From Candida dubliniensis CD36 (taxonomy: Eukaryota; Ascomycota; Pichiomycetes; Serinales; Debaryomycetaceae), in contig NC_012867.1 in assembly GCF_000026945.1 (NCBI RefSeq), forward strand, positions 558,001-622,000: a stretch of DNA of 64,000 bases. Reading direction: 5' to 3'. The first letter of the stretch is position 1, and each line of letters begins with the position of its first letter. Positions 57,206 through 64,000 of the stretch are shown piece after piece. The position numbers were made by a program, and so were the translations under genes. Under the pieces are notes generated by a model, which saw nothing but the letters and a program-made list of their open reading frames with translations, had not been told where the DNA came from and searched no databases.

Positions 57206-57817
57206 TTATAACAAGACTGCAGCAATGGCAATTAATCCAGCAGTAAATATTGAATTAGTTAAGATTGGGACAGGACCTGCAATTGCAGCAGCTCCAGCTT
57301 TAGATGAAACTGATCCAGTTTTTGTAGTGACGGCAGCACTAGCATTATCATTGGTAGTACTAGTAATGACACTAGTAATTGATTCATGTTTCTTTGAAGA
57401 CGATGAAGATGAAGCAGATGATGAAGTTTTTGGTGCAATTGTTGATGAAGTCAAAGTTGAATTAATGGTTGAATTGTAATTATTTACCAAATCAGCTTTG
57501 ATTTCAGTAGCTTTAGCAAGTACTGAAAGGTCTGAGGCAACAGAAGCAGCACTAGCTTCTGAAGCAACTGATGCAACTGAAGCTGCTGATGCTGCTGCTA
57601 AAATGGCTGCTTCTGAAGCAACTGAAGCAACTGAGGCAACAGAAGCTTCTGATTCTAATTGAACTGAAAGTAAACTACTTGATTCTTCTGGGGTATACAA
57701 AGTTTTGGTAATAGTGATGGTATTAACAATAGTGGTATCTGATGATGCTACATCGTCAGCCAAAATAGTTGGAATGGCTAATAAAATAGATGAACAAATT
57801 AAATTGGTATACTTCAT
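57206..57817 (-). CDS. Small putative GPI-anchored cell-surface protein with Ala-Ser-Val repeats
   Basis: The 203-residue protein has an N-terminal signal peptide (MKYTNLICSSILLAIPTILA, cleavage near residue 20) and a C-terminal hydrophobic tail (FTAGLIAIAAVLL) preceded by small residues (SSKAGAAAIAG), the plan of a GPI-anchored protein. Near residue 33 is TITITKTLYTP, a motif common in Candida surface proteins. A run of about ten degenerate ASVASVASEA units spans residues 58-93 and can form a repetitive, possibly helical, stalk. Ser/Thr-rich regions offer O-glycosylation, and two NST-type sequons are present near 115-119. Position next to RPD3 recalls the C. albicans gene called PGA34, but I am not sure of that name. 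Function unknown. Confidence 0.78.
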   Translation of the reverse strand: MKYTNLICSSILLAIPTILADDVASSDTTIVNTITITKTLYTPEESSSLLSVQLESEASVASVASVASEAAILAAASAASVASVASEASAASVASDLSVLAKATEIKADLVNNYNSTINSTLTSSTIAPKTSSSASSSSSSKKHESITSVITSTTNDNASAAVTTKTGSVSSKAGAAAIAGPVPILTNSIFTAGLIAIAAVLL

Positions 57818-60179
57818 TTCTTAGAATTTCTGTTGTTGGACTTGAGTGGGGGACGAGAGCAGGGTACGCAAAAGTTTTTATAATATAAATATGGGAACAA
57901 AAATTTTTATTAAACGAATGAACTAAGGGTTGGAACTTGATAAATTATGGTGGGTAGTGGTGGTAGTAGTAATGAATACTTTTTTGAATTGGAAAAAGAG
58001 AGACTGAAGTTAGTGTGATAAAATGAATAAATTTGTTTATAAAAGGTAAATAAACAAAAAAACAAAAAAAAAGTGAAGAAAGATAATTATGATTATATAT
58101 AACAGATTTTTAATATGTCAAAATCTATTCACACGATGAACAATTAAAGAAAGAAAATTTTGTTTACTATCACGAAAATAACCATCATCATCATCATCAT
58201 TATTATTATTCTTTCATTGGAAGAGAAAATTTTTCTCTGTATTTTCTTATTATTATACTTTTTTTTTTTTATTATTTATACCTTATTCTTATTCTGTTAC
58301 ATTGTTTTCGAATTTCATTCATTCTTTTCCTTTCCTTTCTTTGCTTTCCCTCCGAAAAATGAGTTGGTTTTTATTGTTTTGTGTATTTCTCTTTAGTTAA
58401 TTAATTAGTTAGTTAGTTAGCGAATGGATAGTTATACATAATATATTGTATGACACACCTACCTACCCACCCACGACTCAGCAGATTGTAGTTGGAGTAG
58501 TAGCACCGTTTGAATCTAATTTTGTACCATCTTTTTTTTTTCCTATAGACAACTCTATAATACAATAGGAGTAATGTGATTAATATTTGCAATTTAGTAT
58601 TGGTGAATTTCATTTGTACCTAGTTGGAAACTTTTCTTCAAAAATAAAATCCCAATAACATCAATAATAGGAATAGTCTTGTTGTTGTGTGTAGAAACTT
58701 AATTATCAATATACTTGAAACATAATCTTAATTTGTATTAGTTAGAAGTGAAAAGTATAACTCTATTCTATGTCGATATATTAGTTAGGTTTGTATGGGT
58801 AGTGTACGAAAGTAAACTTAAACTTATTATTACACAAACCATAAGAACACGCACGCGCACGCCCACACGCATCTTTTAGTCTCTTTTTTCATTTTGTGTG
58901 CAGGTGCTACTGCGTATTTTTTTTGATAGGTGGCATAATGCAACAATATGACTATTCCTAATTAGGAAACAACCTTACTGTTTTTAAATTAGAGTTTTGT
59001 TGTTGCCTCCTGCATATAATTAAATACGAACAAAAAAAGAAATTTTTTTTTTTGTTTTCGTCTTTGGTAGCTCTTTTTTTTTGGTTTGCCATGAATGATT
59101 TCTTCTTCACTTTTCCTTTAACTATGTTGATAAATTCAACTTATTAGAAGTTGTTACTATTGGTTTAACAAAAATACCGTCATATAAATATCTTTTTAGG
59201 ATTTTATTTGGAAATACTCTTCCTTGTTGAGTTAAAATTGATTCTTATAATAATTTCCTTCTTATACAAAATAAGTATGGATAGATTTATAAATTAACAT
59301 GAAAAATGATTGGGTGCAGTTTTGGGTTAGTTAACATAGAGTGCAGAATTTTGTGTTACTACTACAACTACACAAATACAATCACAATCATTAAAAATAA
59401 TATAATATATATATATATATAATATAAAAATCGTACGTCTAAATTGACAAAGCAAAGCAAAATAGACATTAGTTATGATAATTTTTTGAATTTCATAGAA
59501 CTATAATGTAATTGACTAACTTTTAGTTTCTACTCAATTTGTTATTTGTATTTCTTTATAACTTGTTAAATAATATAGTAACATCATCTTTAATTGAATT
59601 TGACGGGAAGGGCAGGAGGTGGAATTTTCAGTTGTAAATTTACAAGCAGTAAAAAGGGGTAAAATGCAACTTTAAACTTTTGATAGGAGTAATGATAATA
59701 AAGTTCTTGATATGTCAAATCATGTGGAATCAATATTTAAATAAACTTAAAGAGCATTATTATTATTACTCGAGATTTTGTTTTCAAATTCGTGTAATAA
59801 AAAGAAAGAAAATGCCACACTTGTGATAATTTGAATGGATATATTAAAAGGAATTAAAAGCAATTTTTTATATCTCCGTCTGTGATTTTCAATATCGTCA
59901 ACTTATAGTCTTTTACTTTTGTAACTTAGACAAGTAAATCTTTTGAATATTGATATCGAATTCGGTTCCTTTTTTGCAACTTTTCAGATTCAACAATTCT
60001 TTTTTTTTTTTTTTTTCAACCTTTATGTAGTAAATTAACTTGATATATTCCTTTATCAATTGAACTATTACTACTTAATATATGAAAACATAACATCAAT
60101 AAAAAGAGCAAATAATTAACCAATTATACATACATACATGAACTACTTTTATACAATTCTCTATCTACATATTTGCCAT
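57818..60179. other. 2.4-kb upstream region of the GPI protein gene
   Basis: It lies between the GPI gene and RPD3, both on the minus strand, so it is the promoter of the former and the 3' side of RPD3. No supported gene is seen; the 78-residue frame at 58160 is an Ile/Phe/Leu repeat-derived run. A TTACACAAA element (58830-58838, +), of the type bound by Ndt80 in Candida albicans, lies about 1 kb upstream of the GPI gene start. A CACGCACGCGCACGCCCACACGC-like GC-rich stretch near 58848-58871 is the only non-AT-rich patch. Confidence 0.5.
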
Positions 60180-61610
60180 TCACACATTATTATTCAATTT
60201 ATCTAATTCAGCTTGTTCTTCCTCCGTTATAGTCACATTGCCATTGCCATTCCCATTAATATTCACATTACCATTTTCTTGGATATTTTTTTCACCTTTA
60301 TCTTTTTCATCATCATCATAAAATTCGCCATCAGTTTGAATTAACTTATCTTTAGCAAACTGTGATCCACCTTTTGTATCTATTGCATCGGGCATATCTT
60401 CATCAACATCACCCAAATCTTCCATATCTAATGGAACTTCATTCATTTGCACTGATGGTGCATGTTTAGTATTATCGAGATTAGATATCACTTGAGTCAA
60501 TATTTTATCCAAATAATCTTTTGAATTGGCATTATTCATATTAGCTGATCGAACATCCAATTCATAAGTTGGAGCATAATATTCATAATATCCATTATAG
60601 GGTAATTCTTTAGGTAAGATTTCTCCATTACAAATCCCGGTTTCAAATGCCCATGTTCTAGCAACATTTCTAATGGTATAACCACCACCACCTAATACCA
60701 TCATGGGGACTCCTAATGACCTAACAAAATTAACACAATTGGCATGACCTCGCATTGATAAATTGAAGGGACCTAATCGATCACCACTTAAAGAATCCCC
60801 ACCACATTGTAAAACAATGGCTGATGGTTGATACCATTCCATAATTTTTGTTATTATGGGTTCAAATATTGATTTATAAGATGCATCATCTATACCATCT
60901 CGAAGTGGGATATTAATGGCATGATATTTCCCCTTGCCAATACCAATATCAGTTAAATTCCCTGTACCAGGGAAAAATTCTCCAAATTTATGGAAAGAAC
61001 AAGTCATTACTCGATCATTAGTATAAAATGCTTCTTCAACACCATCACCATGATGAACATCAGTATCAATATATAATACTCTGGGATGATATCGTAACAA
61101 TTCTATAATCCCCAAAACAATATCATTAGTATAACAAAATCCACTAGCTTCAGATTTTTTTGCATGATGTAATCCACCAGCATAATTAATGGCAATATCA
61201 GCTTGTCCTCGATTTAATCTTGCCGCTCCTTCCATTGATCCACCACAAGAAATTTTACAAAATTCTCCTAATCCATCGAAAACTGGACAATCATCTCCAA
61301 CATTAAATATCACTTGTTCTCGTTCAAATAAATGTAGATTATCGGGAGTAACTCGATCAATAAAATCTATATATTCATCAGTATGAAATTGAGTCAATTC
61401 TAAATTTGTTGCTGGTTGAGCTCGATAAATTTCCATTTTTTTATATAATTCATAATTCATAATTAATGAATGAGCCATTCTAATTCTATGAGGTTTCATA
61501 CAATGACCAGTTCCATAAAAATAATTACCAACATCTTGATCATAAAAATAAGCTACTCTTCGTTTTCTCGAATCAACTTTTAATTCATCAAATGGTAATT
61601 CTTGATACAT
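60180..61610 (-). CDS. RPD3: Class I histone deacetylase Rpd3
   Basis: Removes acetyl groups from histone lysines as catalytic subunit of the Sin3/Rpd3 complexes, a global repressor with roles in Candida switching and filamentation. The 476-residue protein is near family length (433 in Saccharomyces, with a longer acidic/Asn-rich tail here). The catalytic core is intact: [19 protein letters not shown] with the histidine pair at 148-149, [16 protein letters not shown] with Zn ligands D184 and H186, [12 protein letters not shown] with the third Zn-binding Asp near 274, and [14 protein letters not shown] with the active-site Tyr. C-terminal tail contains NINGNGNGN repeats. It differs from Hos2 by the N terminus [20 protein letters not shown]. 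An HDAC paralogue (Rpd31) elsewhere is possible. Confidence 0.95.
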   Translation of the reverse strand: MYQELPFDELKVDSRKRRVAYFYDQDVGNYFYGTGHCMKPHRIRMAHSLIMNYELYKKMEIYRAQPATNLELTQFHTDEYIDFIDRVTPDNLHLFEREQVIFNVGDDCPVFDGLGEFCKISCGGSMEGAARLNRGQADIAINYAGGLHHAKKSEASGFCYTNDIVLGIIELLRYHPRVLYIDTDVHHGDGVEEAFYTNDRVMTCSFHKFGEFFPGTGNLTDIGIGKGKYHAINIPLRDGIDDASYKSIFEPIITKIMEWYQPSAIVLQCGGDSLSGDRLGPFNLSMRGHANCVNFVRSLGVPMMVLGGGGYTIRNVARTWAFETGICNGEILPKELPYNGYYEYYAPTYELDVRSANMNNANSKDYLDKILTQVISNLDNTKHAPSVQMNEVPLDMEDLGDVDEDMPDAIDTKGGSQFAKDKLIQTDGEFYDDDEKDKGEKNIQENGNVNINGNGNGNVTITEEEQAELDKLNNNV

Positions 61611-62168
61611 GTTTCTCTCCTTTTGATTGTTTAAAGTTACTAATTCTCTTTTTTGAAAGTTGATAATAAGCTTGTTCCTAATCGGTTTAGTATCCTTTTA
61701 TTGTTGTATATGATTATCTAACAAGAATGTTTGAAATAGAGTGGAAAAGAAAATAGTTTCTGAAAAGGATTCGATTATTTTTTTTTTTTTTCCTTCCCAT
61801 TTTTTTAAGAGGATTCTATTTTCTCTCTCGGGTTATACTGGAATTATGTCAAATTCATTTATAATAACAATTACACAATCAATAAAATTCACACAACAAG
61901 ACCATCAAGATCAGAAATTAATAATGGTATAAATATTTATATGGAACTGATAAATATCACAGGTAGACACATTTACTTGAAGAAACCATGTACGAAGAAT
62001 TTGAGTAAACATGTCAAGAAACTACTCTATTGAAAATCAATTTATTCTAGCTTATCAACTCATTAAGAGATTATAGCAAACAATACTACTGTCTACCCAT
62101 TCACCGGTAAATCCCTTGAAATATATTCACTATACAACATTTATACAATATCCCTTTTTTTTTTTCAT
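61611..62168. other. Intergenic between RPD3 and AOS1
   Basis: Both flanking genes are on the minus strand, so this 0.56 kb is the RPD3 promoter and AOS1 3' side. A T run lies near 61779-61791. No gene is seen; a 63-residue plus-strand frame is unsupported. Confidence 0.55.
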
Positions 62169-63260
62169 TTAAAGCAGATAAATTGGCATTTCCAGTGTTA
62201 TTGAATCTAATACCAATACATTATTGATAGGACTTTCTTTCCCACTTAAAAATTGTATTACATCTTGTGCTACTGTTCCTCCCAATATAGCTGAAATTGG
62301 AGCAAATTCAGTGAATGCACATTTACTAAACATTTCATAATATTGTTGAGTAATAATTTCATGAGGGATTTCAAATTTATGACAAATTTCAATAGATTTT
62401 GCTTTTAAAATTTCAATATCAATCGATGGTAAAACTTCCTTGTTGTCAATTGTAGGGAGATCGATTTCAAATAATGCAAATATTAATGGTAAAATAGGTG
62501 ATATTTTCTTGGTTAATTGTTTTTTAGTAAATTGAGTTGGTAATTTTTTTGATACAAATATTGAATCTATAGGTACAAATTGATCTTTTATAGTTATTAA
62601 TTCATTTTTCCCAGAACCATTATCATTATTGTTGTCATGGTCATTATTATTGGTGCTAGTAACATTAATAATAGTTTTATTGGGTGATAATTGAACTCCT
62701 GATTGTCGAGCAACATTACCTTTGGGTTTAGTAAGAATTGATTCATGTTCAATCAAATCAGTAATAATATAACCAAATAATCCATGCATCCCCGTTAAAT
62801 ACATTGGAATATTTAAATTTCTAGTCAATTTATTCAATTGGAAAATTTCTGATTTATTATTAATTTCAGTAGCAATAATTAAATCAAATTTTTTTAAGTA
62901 ATTTGACTCTAATTGATCAATTGTCATATCAGTATTGATTGATAAATTGACTCGATTATTCAACTCTCGTATTTTTTCAATAACTAATGGTAATTTTAAT
63001 TGTCCAATACATGCTGAATCCTCTTCATTGGGTAAAAAAAATTGAGCAGCAAAATCTTGAGGTTTAATCGTTGAATTATCTAGTATTTCAATAGTGTTGA
63101 TCCCTCCTAATACTAAATTCTTAACAATTTCACTTCCAATAGCACCTAAATTAATAAGTAATATTTTTGTTGAACGTAATTTCAATTGGGTTGATGTACC
63201 CCATAATCTAATTTGTCTATCATAAAGAGCAATTTCATCAGGTGATAACTCGTCTGACAT
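62169..63260 (-). CDS. AOS1: SUMO-activating enzyme subunit 1 (Aos1)
   Basis: Forms the SUMO E1 heterodimer with Uba2, which carries the catalytic Cys; Aos1 supplies part of the adenylation half. The 363-residue protein has the ThiF/E1-type fold: ELSPDEIALYDRQIRLWG near residue 4, LLINLGAIGSEIVKNLVLGG near 34 (nucleotide binding), LDNSTIKPQDFAAQFFL near 60, and LIATEINNKSEIFQLNKLTR near 130. FAPISAILGGTVAQDVIQFL near 318 is the C-terminal adenylation helix, and ITLEMPIYLL closes it. These match Saccharomyces Aos1 (347) throughout. An Asn/Asp insertion (NNNDHDNNNDNGSG near residue 203) is the only large length difference. No catalytic Cys motif, as expected. Confidence 0.95.
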   Translation of the reverse strand: MSDELSPDEIALYDRQIRLWGTSTQLKLRSTKILLINLGAIGSEIVKNLVLGGINTIEILDNSTIKPQDFAAQFFLPNEEDSACIGQLKLPLVIEKIRELNNRVNLSINTDMTIDQLESNYLKKFDLIIATEINNKSEIFQLNKLTRNLNIPMYLTGMHGLFGYIITDLIEHESILTKPKGNVARQSGVQLSPNKTIINVTSTNNNDHDNNNDNGSGKNELITIKDQFVPIDSIFVSKKLPTQFTKKQLTKKISPILPLIFALFEIDLPTIDNKEVLPSIDIEILKAKSIEICHKFEIPHEIITQQYYEMFSKCAFTEFAPISAILGGTVAQDVIQFLSGKESPINNVLVLDSITLEMPIYLL

Positions 63261-64000
63261 TTTATTTAGGGGATGATTATAAAGAATGAAGAGTTTACCG
63301 TCCTTTTCTCATTTCTGATGGTTCTGTATGAGTTTATTATTCTTGTTGAAACTATCGGAACATGGCAATATGCAGTATCTGTATGTTGGTACACGACCCT
63401 GTTGGTGAATATTGCAAAAGGAGATTGGATTATACTGTTCAGTGGTATATTGAAAAGAAGTATATATCTACATATATAACTATTGCGAGATCTACAATTT
63501 TATTGGTTTATTGATGTATTATATTTTGTTACTATAATGGAAAAAATGTGAACTATAGGGGCTGAATATGATAAATTACATCAATTACTAATCTTTCATC
63601 AGAACCCTCATATTGACACCAAATAATTGTTCATTCAATGCAAATCCAGGAGGATATTTGTTGATATATTGCGTTAGAGTCAATTTACTGTTGTTATTTA
63701 AATTTTATTCTGCCTATCTGTTAAAGTTGATATGTTGTAAAATGGCATTCTTAGCTAGTTTATATTTCCCCTTGAAACCAATATGGTCCTACAGAATTAG
63801 AACAATAACTCAAAACTAAATTTTGGGACATGGGGACCAATCTCCTAATTCTTTCAAAGAATTCTGCATTGTATGTAATAATGAATTATACGATACCAAG
63901 AGAAAATAGGAAAGGGGAAATCCCTCGATGTGTGGAAGAAAGCCACAGTTTGCAAGACCACTCTAAATCACGATTATATACAATAAGTTTTCCCCAATTA
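63261..64000. other. AOS1 upstream region, no gene seen
   Basis: The two small plus-strand frames at 63273 and 63613 have no recognisable domain or repeat. The sequence is fairly complex and not microsatellite-like, so it may hold the promoter of AOS1 and possibly the 3' end of a gene beyond the window. Confidence 0.5.

Noticed and set aside
57225..57479. 84-residue plus-strand frame over the GPI protein gene
   Set aside because: Antisense shadow. The minus-strand frame has a signal peptide, GPI tail and sequons, which the plus frame lacks.
1..64000. tRNA genes, rRNA, CRISPR arrays, telomeric repeats
   Set aside because: I looked for B-box-like GGTTCGAATCC, regular spaced repeats with unique spacers and the long Candida telomere unit, and saw none. 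A tRNAscan run would settle the tRNA question.

Overview
The window looks like a gene-sparse stretch of a nuclear chromosome from a CTG-clade yeast, most likely Candida albicans or a close relative such as C. dubliniensis. The evidence is very AT-rich DNA, almost no introns, long CAA-only polyglutamine and AAT/AAC polyasparagine runs, abundant microsatellites, a complex I accessory subunit gene (absent from Saccharomyces), a GPI-anchored cell-wall type protein, and an HMG-box regulator of the Rfg1/Rox1 type. Species assignment rests on protein recognition, not on a search. CTG codons are probably read as serine here, so residues called Leu from CTG may be Ser.

Layout. Positions 0.7-10 kb hold a compact block: an LPX1-like peroxisomal hydrolase (-), PAN6 pantothenate synthase (+), the PRP16 splicing helicase (-), an unrecognised 250-residue gene (+), and the FG nucleoporin NUP57 (-). 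Positions 10.3-12.4 kb contain a decayed pogo/Fot1-type DNA transposon whose transposase is broken by stops and frameshifts. Positions 12.9-15.6 kb carry an NDUFA8-type complex I subunit (-), a large 7-bp minisatellite, and COG2 (-). Positions 15.6-31.9 kb are a 16-kb gene-free span of simple repeats with an LTR/gag retrotransposon fossil near 20.2-21.0 kb. This span lies upstream of RFG1 (31.87-33.8 kb, +) and is the likely giant regulatory and/or leader region of that regulator. Positions 33.8-40.1 kb are a further 6.2 kb without a convincing gene, which is odd because the flanking genes RFG1 and DRE2 are convergent.

Positions 40-64 kb are denser: DRE2 (-), an unrecognised Ser/Thr-Pro-rich protein (-), NDC80 (+), ALF1 (+), PGA2-type ER protein (+), RRP9 (+), RPC31 (-), INN1 (+), a small GPI protein (-), RPD3 (-) and AOS1 (-). 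A second LTR relic of the same family as the 20-kb one lies at about 52.9 kb.

Most genes are unrelated housekeeping genes: splicing, U3 snoRNP, RNA polymerase III, kinetochore, cytokinesis, SUMO activation, Fe-S assembly, Golgi tethering, nuclear pore. There are no operons. The regulatory interest lies in RFG1 with its huge upstream region and in the histone deacetylase RPD3. The mobile-element fossils are the least expected content.
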